From contig JAHLWZ010000445.1 in assembly GCA_020536535.1 (NCBI GenBank), positions 2,558 through 37,446 on the forward strand: DNA of 34,889 bases. Reading direction: 5' to 3'. The stretch is from Pelomyxa schiedti. Lineage: Eukaryota; Evosea; Pelobiontida; Pelomyxidae. Positions 21,106-33,188 of the stretch are shown here, piece by piece (the stretch's first letter is position 1; the number at the start of each line of letters is the position of its first letter). The notes under the pieces are model-generated. The model ran no database searches and was not told the DNA's origin. It was given only the letters and a program-made list of their open reading frames with translations. The position numbers and the translations under genes were made by a program.

Positions 21106-22695
21106 TTACATGGAATTGGAGCCTCCTGAGGCTAACTGGGTCTCAATGAGTTTGAGCTACAGAAACACGTTAGAGCATTGGGGATTTGTCGTTATACACA
21201 CAATTCTCTGGTTCTGCTTGTACTTGGCTTCTAGCGTCTTTATCAGTGGTGTACAGCCGTACTCTATCAAGCGGCACAGGGACTTCTCATAAACGGCTTT
21301 GTTGTGCAAAAGTGTCAGGGTTGGTGGCAACCTTTTGGAAGCAGCGAGATTAGGTGACAGAAGGTTTATTGAAAGATACAGACTTAGTCGGAGAAACAAC
21401 GGATTTCATGTATGAGTCATGTTCTTCTCTCTGCATGTTCTCTTGCATTTGGGCCAACTGTGATATTACTGGAACTGGTTGATTTATCACTTGCCTCAGG
21501 ATGTTAATCGGGATATTGATTTCTTGTGGTCTAGCAGGAAAAGCCCATTAAATAAAAGTTGGAAAAAAAAAATAAGGATGATAGGTTACAAACCCTTCTA
21601 CTGTGATCCGCAAATAGAAGAGAAAAGATAATAAAGTAAGTTTTTAGAAGTGGGAGGTAACGCAAACATGTTTGAAAAGATTGGAAGGCAATATATTGTA
21701 CATGGCCAATCTTTATGCGGTTACCAGTATCAAGTACGTGAGAGAAAGAAAACCTTCTTTGCCGCATCGTGGTTGAAGCAAGAGAAAATGAGACCAACAA
21801 AAGTAGGATCCATAGTCTGCCAAATAGCTTGAGTGCGGAGATCTGCACAAGATAAACTAAAAATCTTACTGAATCCGAATTTTCACATACCCACGTGAGA
21901 TGGGTGCACAGTGATATGTGGATGTGAGTGATACCATCCAACAATGCGCGTTCGGCGATGTATCCTCTCTGACAACCTCTACCAAAAACAGGTCAGAATC
22001 CCAATCACCGCGCACGCGCGGTACAAACCTCAGCCTCAGCGGTAGCCCAGGCCAGCTGCTCGCTCGATATCTCGACCCTATCTTTCTTCTTGTCACTCCT
22101 CTCGAGCATCAGGACTCCCCACACGCCAACAACGAGCCCCCTGTGGTCCAACACGCAGTCGCCCAGCAGCAGACCCATAATTTCCTCCTTCTCGGTCGCC
22201 AGGGCGTGGGCGAAGCACACAAAGTAGCACTCGGCCGACAGTTGCACCGTGTACGGCCTCTTCACCTCCTGCGCCCCAGTCGCCCCGCCCCCGGTGCCCG
22301 GCGTCGTGCCCGCGCCCGTGCTGGTCGCGGGGACGGCGGCGGCCACGGGGCTCGTGCCGCTGGAGCCCACGCGGGCCGCGGTGGCGGTGGTGGTGGTGTA
22401 GGGCTGCGGGGTCAGCAGCGTGGGGATGGGCGAGGACGCCGTGGCGGGGCCGCCCTGCATCGACGTGGTGTCGAGCTGCAGCAGGGTGATGGTGCCCGTG
22501 GTGGCCTGCGGGGGGGGCCGTGGTCGGGGAGAGCAGCAGGGCCGTGGGGGACAGCACAGAAGTGGCGGGGGGAGACGGGGCGGTGGTTGTGGCGGGGAGC
22601 GGCTGGAGGTAGCGGTTGAGTGTGGTCTGTTGGGGGAGGTGCTGCTGGGGGGGCTGCGCGCCCGTGGCGGAACTACCGTTGGGTGTTGTGTTCAT
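21106..22695 (-). CDS. BRCC3: BRCC36-like JAMM/MPN+ deubiquitinase
   Basis: Zinc metalloprotease that in animals and plants cleaves Lys63-linked ubiquitin in BRISC/BRCA1-A complexes. Exons 22695-22558, 22505-22029, 21978-21891, 21842-21754, 21710-21668, 21600-21594, 21530-21384, 21331-21202 and 21156-21106 close to 389 residues. After about 120 low-complexity residues the MPN domain reads LSAECYFVCFAHALATEKEE, IMGLLLGD, RSDKKKDRVEISSEQL, RIVGWYHSHPHITVHPSHVD, TMDPTFVGLIFSCFNHDA and VQYIAFQS. The JAMM set (upstream Glu, HSH, Ser, Asp) is complete, so it should be active. The tail (LPPTLTLLHNKAVYEKSL) matches the BRCC36 C-terminal helical region. One exon in this model is only 7 nt, which is uncertain. 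The gene is head-to-head with the Rac/ROCO gene, 217 bp apart. Confidence 0.9.
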
Positions 22696-22912
22696 CGTCT
22701 GTTGGTTCCTGTGTTTGATCAACAATTTTGGATCTGGCCCGTGGACAGGCCGTGGGGCACACAGAAACTGGTACTGCTAAGTGCACTATGTTGGCTCCAT
22801 GGATAATGATTGGGTGGGTGCATCACTTGTCCTTATGATGAAAGAACACCGATCAGTGTCGATTTTATTGGGTTCAGGGCAGGCAGGGTAGGGAGTAGAA
22901 AACGAGGGACTG
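22696..22912. promoter_or_regulatory. Divergent promoter between BRCC36-like and Rac/ROCO genes
   Basis: 217-bp gap between two divergent start codons (22695 minus, 22913 plus). It must supply both promoters; no recognised element was identified. Confidence 0.35.
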
Positions 22913-25900
22913 ATGCAATCAGTGAAGCTTGTGTGCGTTGGGGACGGGACGTACAAGACGCGGTTGTTGATAGCGTACACGACCAACGTTGGTGACCCAG
23001 AATACATACCCACTGTGTTTGACAACTACACTGCTGCCGTGGTATGTGCACGTGCACGTGCGTGTGCATGTGTGCGTTGTTCAGTGCCTTTTGGGGTTTT
23101 TTTTTCTTGTTCTGGCAATTGGCTAAGAGGGTACTGTTTGTTTTTGTAGATTATTGACGGGAAGCCTATATCTGCGGGTCTGTGGGATACAGCTGGTCAA
23201 ACTGACTATGACAGGTGGGTGGGGAGATGACCCTACTGGTCGTACTCTTACATTTCATTTTTTCAGGCTTCGGCCACTTTCATATCCTCAGACAGATGTC
23301 TTCCTTCTTGTTTTTTCAGTTCTTTCCCCCACATCATTTCAGAACGCTGTCACTAAGGTGTTTTATACCTCCAATCTCCCTTTTTAACACACTTAATAGT
23401 GGTACGAAGAGGTTAACTTTCACTGCCCCTCAGCTGAAATACTTTTAATTGGTACCGAAATTGAAGGCCGCTCTGGAAATATACAGTGTGTCACGTATGC
23501 GCACCTCTTAGTACTGCACTCCAAACTTAATATTTAAGCCGGGAAGAAGCCATGGCTGAGGCTAAGAAAATCCACGCTGTGCAGTATATGGAATGCTCTT
23601 GCGCGACATTACAAGGTCTTGAGTAATTTATTCTTATTTTTCTGATTTTCCAGAAGGGGTGAGTAAGGTTTTTGAGGAAGGCAAGTCCATAATTGCACAC
23701 TCCCCCCTCTTACCTCCACACAGCTCTTAGAGCCGCTATTTCTCCAGATACTGTTAGAAAGCAATCTGCGTTTTCTTCCTATAAAAGTTTACACAAACTA
23801 GAGGGTTTTATTTCCTCAGGAAAGTGGAAAGATGCTAGGTATCAATTTTACCACCACTGGGGTGCCAGGTCCTTGACAATTCTTTTCTTTAAGTAAAATG
23901 CTTCTTGAGAACGGAGTAAGACAGTCCGACATCGAGGGATTGGCTGAGATGGCCACCCAGAAGCATGGGAAAAAAGCTGCCGAGTTTCTCTTTATCCTGT
24001 ACATGGGCCCTGTCAGTATTTAATAACTCAACTCTAAAAAAAGGTACAAGCGAGAGTTTCTGAATCCAACGTTCGCATTACCTGTTTCAGATAGTGAGAT
24101 ACCCCTATGGGAAGAGGACTGGCTGCGAAGACCGAAAATTATGGACGCAACAATTTGGAGATGTCTATATTCGCACTTTGCAGTCCGTATTGCTCAGTCT
24201 GCTCCCTCCACATGATTTATCTGACTAAAGTTGCAGAGCGCTGAAAGACTCACCAAATGCAGGACTTTCCCTCAAGGACTGTGCTCTCCAAATCTTTTTC
24301 CTTCCTTCTCAAGTCCCACCAACTCATCCCACGATACGAAACTTGCAAGAACTTGACTTAAGTGGCAACTTATTACAGTCTTTCCCCTCATCCTTCTTCG
24401 AATTTGCCCCATCTTTGGTTCGATTGAACCTCTCAAAGAATAACCTGAAGGCAATCCCTTCTGGGATATCACACTCTTCACTGTTAGAGGTTAGACCTCA
24501 CCTTTATTTGATCTAATTTAGCCATACTAGGCTGTAAACCTCTCTGGCAATTCCATTGACCGGGTGCAGGAATGGCGAGTCCAGTCAGGTTCACTGGAGG
24601 GTGAGATATTCAAACTCCCAGCACTGGCTGAACTTAATCTGGAAGACAATCGCCTGACTTCTGTACCACTCACCCTTGTGCAACTTGCTTTACGTCCTAG
24701 GTGAACGACCATCACTAACTTTACTGAAACTAGACCAGATTTACATTGAAGCTTGGTGGTAACACTGGTTTGGCCATTCCACCTGAAGCCCTGACGGACT
24801 CAGCTGATCTTGTCCAGTATTTCACAAGCCTTTTGAAAGGTGGCCTTTTTTTAATCCTTCTGTTATTTATGATTCAAAGGTGAAATGATACCTTGGGAGA
24901 CAGTGAAACTTGTCACTGTCGGCCAGGTGCAACTTCTAGATTTCTCCTTGTCCTGACTCTGACTCCTTCTCCATGGTAGGAAAATGTTGGAAAAACATCC
25001 CTTCTTGGCAAATTGCAAAATCTTATCACTGATGGCATGAGCACAGATGGTATCTGCATAGGAAATCTCGCTCTTGGTATCACTCCCTCATATGTGCACT
25101 GGTCTCATGAAATCCTACAGGACAAACTAGATTCAGCACCTGGGACTTTGGAGGGCAGGAAGTGTACTATCCCACTCACCAAGTAGCTTTCTTCCTTCAC
25201 ACATAGAACTAATATCGCCGAAGTTCTTTCTTACAGGTTGTGCACTTTACCTGGTTCTTTTCAATTTGTTCAATGAAGAACAATCACGCATTGACTATTG
25301 GCTGAAACAGATACATTCCCTTGCCAGCAGGTCTTTCACCAGAATAATTCTGGTCTGGACTCCTTTTTTTGTTGGAAATAACTCACTTATTTCCAGGTTG
25401 CAACACACGTTGATGAATGGACTGAAGGAAGAAATTTACTTGATGTGCACCTCAAACCCATCCTTGACAGATATCGCAAATTTGGTGTCAGAGTGAGTTT
25501 GCCTGCTTCATATTTCCCCTGAACTTGAAAAAGGATATTGTTGGTGTTTCCTGCACAACGGGAGCTGGATTAGGGAATCTGTGCTCATTACTCACCCAAC
25601 TTTCTGCACGACCAGAATGTCAACAAGATGCTCTTTTAATATATCTTGACCACTCATTTAGTTCACCGTCATGTCCACACTTATTGGTGCCGTCTCGCAA
25701 AAGAGATTGATGAACGGCGCGCAGTGAAGCCATACTTAACTTGGAATGAGTACATAGAACTTGCACAGTATGTACCAATGACACAAGAAATGCATGAAAG
25801 AACATTTAACAGATCATGTGGATTTGAGACCAACATACAGCGGGAGTGTGAAAACGCTGCGTCATTCTTACATGAAATGGGAGTATTACTTCACTTCAAA

Positions 25901-28900
25901 GATCCTCTCAGGTAATCCACTCCACAATTACGGGAAGGGTTTACGAGACTATCTCAGTGACTTGGGCAACATTGTAATTATCAACCCTCAATGGTAGCAA
26001 TTTTCTTACAGAGCACCTTTTTAACACAACTCAAGGCTTGCTGATGTAATGGCTACCATCATGTGCGAAACTTCAAAATAATTATCCGTTGACTCCACAT
26101 AAGAACAACCAAAGGAAATTTTGTTATAAATGGGACTTTGGATCACTCAAATTTGGCACACCTGTGGAAAGGCAAGTACCCCATTGACATGCATGAATCG
26201 GTATTTTTTACCCTCAATTTGTTATAACTAATGCCGTTTGCCTTACAGCTCTTGCGTCTGCTATCCTTTTTTGGAGTGATGTTTCCCATGCGGTGCTCTC
26301 CACCAAAGGTTGTGTGGTGTATATTTTTTGGTGTCTCATTTCACACAGTCTTTGGTGCCATGTCTTTTGGATGAAGAAATTCCATTGCCACAGGCACAGA
26401 GAGCATGGTAACATCCTAAACTCCAACTCAATTTTTCATAAGATGTTCAAAGGCCAAAGCTCACTCCTAGAGGGATGACAGAGACCTCACGAATGTACAC
26501 GTTCCCTTCTCTTCCTCTAGGATTTTTTGGGAGAATTGTTGCCAGACTTCTTTATCTTGATATAGTCCCTCTGGTATATCTATTTTCACTAGTCTTCTGA
26601 ATTTTCTCTCAGTATTAAAGGTTCTCTGGAGGTATGGCATGGTGGCAACTGTCAATTCTGTCAATACGGTTTGCATACTTGTTGTCTGTCTACTTTCATA
26701 ACCTATTTTAGGTGCTTCTATTGTACAAATTTGCTGAAAGTTCATCGATTCATTCCGGTTCGTTTTCTTTTTCCACTTTGAGTTCTCATCTTTTGTCCCC
26801 TAGTGCACTCTTTATCTCTCTCACTGCGATCTGTCTCCAGAATGGCTTACGCAGTTGCCTCTGAAATGGTAAAGTAATAGTTACTTAGAGACCTTAGATA
26901 GACCTTCAGATCAGTGAAAGTATAAATGGGACTGTCAATTGTTTCTACGAAAATGTCGCAAGTGAGATGGCTCAGTCTATTGTGTGTCCTGGTTGCATCA
27001 AGTCCCTGGATGGCATTTCTGACCAGCTCTCTGAACTTGTCAAACCTCAGGGCCCACCTGAGCCAGTACTGATACCTGACTTAACGAAGGAGGATATAGT
27101 AAAAACTGGAGAGTTATTCTCTTTCTCGTAATTTGCCACCTTTTTGTACTTACACTAAATTTTATCCAGGTTGATGGATGTTATTCGTAAATTTCTTGGT
27201 GGATGCGACAGTATCCCCTGCCCAGGGATTAAGAAATTCCGGAGACTGCAAATCGTTGAGGGAATAGATCACAGAACCATGCACGAACCCTACTACACAC
27301 CCCATACTGGGGGGAATGTTTTGTGAGCCTTATGACTTAGATTTGCTTCTAAATGGCACACAGAATCCGAGATTTAGCACCTGAGGTTACTATGGGTATT
27401 TTTCTTTGTGTCATGTCCTTTTCCAAATTTACCTGCTTAAACAAAGGTAGCTTTACTTTGATACACAGTGGTATTCAGAGGCACCAGTTGAAATGACATA
27501 ACTGGTAATAGATTCCATTCAGTATGACCGCCTACACGACAAACTTGGTGAAGGGGCTTTTGCCATTGCCTTCAAGTATGTTCTTCCTCGTTGTCTACCC
27601 CTTCTTTACATTCTCATTGAAGAGCTTCCTGGAAGGGGAAACATGTTGCGGTCAAAGAATTGAAAGGCATTGCTTTCTCCCAAATTTCCTATTCTCACCC
27701 AATCTAGCATCACCAGAAGTGACCGAGTCTCCTGAGATAGTCAAAATCTTTCTCGATTTCAAACGAGAAGCAAGCATTATGCAGACCTGTACCTAAATTC
27801 TCACTTCCTTGGGTTTTTGTCATTTTTTCCCCAGTGCACCACCCCAACGTTGTTGAACTGTTTGGTATTATGTTTGATCCACTGCGTATTGTAATGTGCT
27901 TGGTGCCTTCAGGTTCCCTGGTAGGGCCAACATCCTTTTGAATCGTTTCCTTAACTCTGTTCTCCTCACAGGATAAACTACTCAAGAAATCAAAGGTTAT
28001 CTTCCCCGTTCTAAAACGTAATATTATTTCTGACTACAAAAAAGGAAAATAGTGATATGTTTCCTCCCAGCCTTCAAGTAATGCAGCTTTCCTTCCTGGT
28101 AACAATTTTTAACTGTATTAAGAATCGCATCATTGTCGATATTACAAAAGGGTTATCCTTCCTGCATTCCCAGGTACCTCACAAACAAATGAGTATTTCT
28201 AAAAAACCCAGGAACCAGCGATCATCCACCGTGATCTCAGAAGCCCAAATGTATTCCTTGAGTGTCTTGATCCAGATTCCCCCACAGTAGCTAAAGTGAC
28301 TCTTGAGAACCAACATGATATTCAACGCTAATTACAATCAGATTGCCGATTTTGGGTTATCAGAGCGTCTTATTCCTCAAGCCAGTGGATTGCTGCTTAC
28401 TTGGCAGTGGATTGCTCCAGAAGGTTTCATCTCTCGCTTATGACACTGATAGTGATCGGCTTCACAGCAATGGATACCAGGATTTCTTCCTATGATGAAA
28501 AAAGTGATGTTTACAGCCTTGGTATGGTCATCCTTGAAACTTATACCCGTGCACCACCCTTTGACGAGCTTTGGCTTGATCCTCGCTTTTGTAAACACAT
28601 ACCTGGCGAACCAGAGGGCCACCCAGGCGTACTTAACACTATGTCCATCAAATCCGCAATATGCTCAGTAAGTTTTCTGAGGAGTATTGCCTAATAATCA
28701 CAAAACTTTGAAAAACCAAGGATGGACTCCGCCCTGTTTTGCCTGCAAGCTGTCCAGAAGTTATTCAGCAACTTCTTCTTGGAATGTGGGATCGTAATCC
28801 TCAAAATGTACTTCACATCATCATTTTACTTGATTCACGTTCCATACATTTAAATGCCTCAGCGACCTGGTGCCAGTTTGGTGCTGAAGAAACTCAATGC

Positions 28901-30632
28901 TGCTTTTGGGATAGTGCAAAATGAACCACACGAGTCTTTTCACAGCCCCCTGGTATTGTCAGTATAATACTTTGGCAGTTCTAACTCTCACCAAAAAGCG
29001 AAAGCTCACACGATTCAGCCGCGTCGAGATTGATTTACCTCCACACCACAGGGTCGTTGTCTTTTCTTGATTTAATTCTTACCTGGTATTTTTTCTCAGG
29101 CCTGGGCAGTTATATGTGCAGGAGATTCCATTTGGTTTGGCACTGAAAAAGAACAGAGTAAGGAATTGGGTTCCTCCAGAAACTCGGCCCACCTGCCGAA
29201 CTTTCCAGAAGCCCCCAAAAAACCACCACCCCTTCCACAATCATCCAAGATCTTGCCGCCAAAGCCGTCGGCAAAAGCACCTCCAAGGCCACCATCCTCA
29301 CCAGCCACCCCTACTCCCCACGCAGAAACAGAGGTGCATTCCAGCTCAGGTTACGCCTGCATTTTCAACATTGCACCTCCAAAAGCACTGTGTGCATTGG
29401 AAATACAATCCTCGCGGGTGTATGGTCTTGTCAACCTTGGCTATGGTAGACCTTTCCTTTTTGTATACTGTTCTTCACCGCTTCAAGATGTGTGGTGCTC
29501 AAGTGAGGAAGGTTTCATACACATTTTAAGGAGAGACACCCTCCTTGTAAAGAAGAAGGTTCGTAAAACTGCCTCGAATCTGCCCTTCCAACTTTTCCTT
29601 TCAGTTTATGCCCCATGCATCCGGACGAATGATCAAGTGCCTCACACAAGTTACCACATTGGAAGGAGATTTACAGATATGGAGTTGCTCACCAAGCCCC
29701 TCTGACGGGTAAGACTTCAAACTTAACTGCACAATCCCACAAAAACCAATTGCAGGGAGATAGCAATTATTGATAGTAAGTACAATGTAATAGGCGCAAT
29801 CCATGTAGATCAACCAACCAATTTTGGAGAACAAGTATTTCACAAGATGCAATCAATTTTTATATATCCTTAACATTAAATAAGGTTTCAAGGGACCGGG
29901 TCTGGATTGGGTGTTACGCCTTGATTATAATCATTGACATTGAAACCCGCAAGGTTGCGATTGCCTGAAATTGTATGGATTAACCACATGAAGGAAGTGG
30001 AAAGATTTCCTTTAACAGCAAAAGCCAAAGTGACCGGGATTCTTTCGTGCCAACCTCGAGGTTCAATCGAACCCCTTGTGTGGGTTTCTTGTGGTCAAAA
30101 TGTAAGTAACAAAGTTCCATATGCCGATTTAATGCCAATGAATTTAACACCACGCAGATTTTCGGACTGGGCCTAAATAACAAGGAACTGATTTTCGCCA
30201 TGGAGTTTGAAACCACAATAACATGCATGCAAGGGCTACTCAATGACTTCATCCTATGCGGCGACGCGAACAGTAAAATTTATATCTACAGTTGAGTGGT
30301 TTTACCCATCCTACTAAACACAACCAAGCAATCAATCACACTTGACACAGAACCCCAAATGCTTACCATAAATAGGTATCAATGATAAGCACCACGAGCA
30401 CCACCACCTCGTAACAACCCTCGAGGGTTTCCCCAAAAAACCTGTCAAAGCAATTGCAATAGTGTTGCCAACCACCACGTCTAATTCTTCCTCGGCATTG
30501 ATGGCTGCACCCTCGCAGTCTTCCTCTGACGCCTCCTCGTCATCAACAACCTCACACACCAACAACGACGTCAGCATCTGGGTGGCATACGGCAGCACTG
30601 ACAAGGCCATTGTGTTCTCTGCCCTGTCCTAA
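22913..30632 (+). CDS. Degenerate Rac-like GTPase fused to LRR-Roc-COR-kinase-propeller (ROCO kinase)
   Basis: Large multi-exon gene. Exons 22913-23041, 23150-23214, 23267-23357, 23400-23485, 23539-23615, 23654-23680, 23724-23838 and 23894-24011 form a Rac-like domain: [19 protein letters not shown] (P-loop one residue short, Gly before Lys replaced by Tyr), [32 protein letters not shown] in place of TKxD, YMECSCAT and [12 protein letters not shown]. The frame continues into LRRs (about 24240-24800, e.g. [16 protein letters not shown]), Roc (24880-25600: [43 protein letters not shown]), COR (about 25660-27150), a TKL-type kinase (27520-28920: [47 protein letters not shown]) and a WD/propeller-like tail (28980-30632: [54 protein letters not shown]). 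Apart from the Rac-like head this is the LRRK2-type order. Junctions near 24700 and 27350-27520 are unresolved. Confidence 0.82.
23681..23723 (+). other. GC-AG intron completing the Rac-like domain
   Basis: Donor GGAAG|GCAAGT, acceptor CACACAG|CT, 43 nt, phase 1. Splicing yields [12 protein letters not shown], the expected last Rac helix; retention gives a stop at 23728 after an unrelated tail. Confidence 0.8.
27667..27716 (+). other. Probable GC-AG intron in the ROCO kinase N-lobe
   Basis: Donor GAAAG|GCATTG, acceptor CACCAG|AA, 50 nt, phase 1. It joins VAVKELK to [12 protein letters not shown] and the helix C segment [10 protein letters not shown], removing an in-frame stop. The donor is weaker than the other GCAAG sites. 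Confidence 0.6.
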
Positions 30633-30694
30633 GGAATAACAGATTTCTCGTAAACACCGAGTGATTTCTCGCTAGAAGTGTTTGTCTTGCCGCA

Positions 30695-33188
30695 ATGTTC
30701 CCGGGGTTCGGGTTGCTGGACAAAGAAGCCGCCAACAACGCAAAGAACAGGTACTGAGGCTGCTCCCACAATCCCCACCCGCACGTTATTTATGCTCTGT
30801 TGTGGCGTCAGGGGGTGTCAAACTCAACAAAACCCAACCAAACAGGGCGCAGGCCATAGTTGTCCCACCGAGTATTAAATTCAACAGCCGCACAAAACCA
30901 AGGGCCAAGGCCACCAAGAGTGGCTCCACCGCTGCCCCAAAAAGCAAGTCGGTAGCTCAAAACACCAAAACCCAGAGATCCACAATCACCACGCCGTCAT
31001 TATCACCATCAAAGGGCTATAGACCCACAGATGGGGGCGTCGGCTATACCAACCCCCCCATCAGTGACACCCAACAACCCGAGCCACAGCAGCGCGATGA
31101 CAATTACTACGGAAATGGCGATTATGCCAACCACACGACGCCGCCAGATGATCCCAACCCGGTGGAATCACCACGTGATCATCTCCTGGAGACGCAGTAT
31201 GGTGACGGCGGGGTGGTGATGGATGAGCAGCCGAGTGAGATAATAATGCCACAGCAGGAGGAGGAGGGGAAAGAGGAGGAGAGGCGCCCCGCGACACCAA
31301 TTCCCGGCAATCTCGTTGGCAGGAGTGTCACTCCCGTGCATGGAAACGACACGGGTTCGTCAGCGTATGCGACGGAGGCGACAACAACCGCGGCGGATCA
31401 GAATCAGCAGCCATTTCGGGATTGGCAGTGCGCGACACCACATGAACATGATGCTCCTGACCAAATTGGGAATGCCGGCGCATCAGAACAAGAAGAAGAA
31501 GTGGTCGAGGAATTTATTCCTGAGGAGGTCGCCGCCGAGGATCCCGAAATCCAGGCCTACCACGAGGTTGTGGAGGAGGAAGACCAGCAAGCTCAGCCGC
31601 GCGATCCTGCTGTAGATACCACCCAGACGACTACGCACACTGCACAACAACCACCACCGGTATCTGCTCTCGAGGCAACTGACGGTGGGTGGGGAGAAAT
31701 TCCCTGGGGCGATGTTGGAAACGACGAAAATGCAGAGGAAACTATAGAACTTTCGGGGAATGGGCAAGATTTTGACGATATTTCCAGTGAGAATAACCCT
31801 GTTGTTGTAAATACCGACACACTTGTAAGTAACAACACTCTTGCTGATGAAAATATAACCACTGATGCCGTACCTGCTGTTGAACCAACGGCGGATACTG
31901 AAACATTAGAACCTGAACCCACCGTCAATAGCACCGAAGTCAACGAGGAATATCAGGAGGTAACCGCAAATCAGGACGTACAAGCTGCATCCGAATCCAA
32001 TGTAAGAGAAGAACCGGAGTCACATGTAGAAATTGCAGTTCCCAGTCAAAACGACTCCCCACCTCGATTTAACCCAAGACAAACTTCGGAACTAGAACTT
32101 CCGGAAGCAGACGTACAGCACCATAGCCTTTCACATATTGATCCTCCCCAGACTAAATCCGTTAAAAGGTCGATTCGCCATGCGCACCCCCCAAAACAGG
32201 CACCTTCCACACATCACAACTCACAGCGTTTCGATGGATCGCAATCATGCCGCTGTAATGATGATATTGACGCTGAAATAGAGTTACTTCAGGTAACTCT
32301 ACAGCGGCTTATGGAAAAGAGAACACAGCATTCCAACCCTCTCCACTGTACAGCGCCCACCTCCCGCCATCCACCCTGTACAAATCACACATCTCACAGA
32401 AGACATTCGCCAAATTGCCCAAAGGCGCGCAAGTACCTGTGCCCAGCTTCTCGCCAGTGCAGTAGATGCAACCCCCCTTTGCATCATTGTCATTGCGTGG
32501 AATCCGGATACAACTACATCCCTCCGCCGGATTGTACTCATACTCCCTATCAACCAAACTATAACATTCCGCCACCCCAACCGCCAGCGGTGGATTACAG
32601 TACGTAGCAACATTAAGGAATTCCCGGCACTAACTTCACTATACAGACACTCTCCTCAGTGCGGCACTGAATCCTCCGCCACTTCCACAATTCACACCGC
32701 AAATGACAACCTCGTTCCCGCCGGTGTTCGGTCCGGCGTCCCCGCTGCTATCCACAGCAGCCCCCAACAACCTTTCCCAGCTTCTGGCCATTACCGAGAT
32801 ATACAACAACCAGCTAGCACTCATCCGCAACGCCGTCCAGCTGAGCTCCATGCTCCGCGCCACCCAAGGAGTCACACCGGCACCACAGCAAGCGACGGGC
32901 CCACCACCTGCTACCCCTCTGTTCTGCACCCATCCTCATCATTCACCATCACAACCAACGACAGCCTACTACAATACTACACCACCTTCTGCGCTCTCGG
33001 GCACGCATGCACACCACCGTCATTCATCCCCATCCTCGTCTCACAACACCACTCGCCCAGGAACAGGCAGGGTGCACCATCACAATCACAATCACAATCA
33101 CAGCCAAGATACACAACCACAATCACCGGCAACAACAGAAGCACACCGGCAACCACAACTCGTCCATCACCACGCAATGCACTCTTGA
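30695..33188 (+). CDS. Large disordered protein with coiled coil and Cys/His-rich segment
   Basis: A reading frame open from about 30682 to 32607 encodes an acidic, Pro/Thr/Gln/Glu-rich chain. Near its end is a coiled coil (DIDAEIELLQVTLQRLMEK) followed by a Cys/His-rich stretch (about 32340-32490, e.g. CPASRQCSRCNPPLHHCHC) that could bind metal. A donor in GATTACA|GTACGT near 32600 and an acceptor ending near 32644 join in phase 1 to a second exon reading to 33188, with a helical segment LSQLLAITEIYNNQLALIR and a His/Asn-rich tail. The start is unsure: the ATG at 30695 (MFPGFGLLDKEAANNAKN) is in a different frame and no splice I tried connects it cleanly, so the N-terminus needs transcript data. 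Family not recognised. It begins 62 bp after the ROCO stop on the same strand. Confidence 0.6.

Noticed and set aside
22093-22725. 210-codon ORF at the BRCC36-like start taken as one protein
   Set aside because: Only its first part (to 22558) is used; the rest is out of frame with the MPN domain, and a 52-nt intron restores the frame.
23681-23730. Free-standing Rac-like gene ending at the stop at 23728
   Set aside because: That reading destroys the final Rac helix and gives an unrelated tail; GC-AG splicing restores [12 protein letters not shown]. It is kept only as a possible retained-intron isoform.
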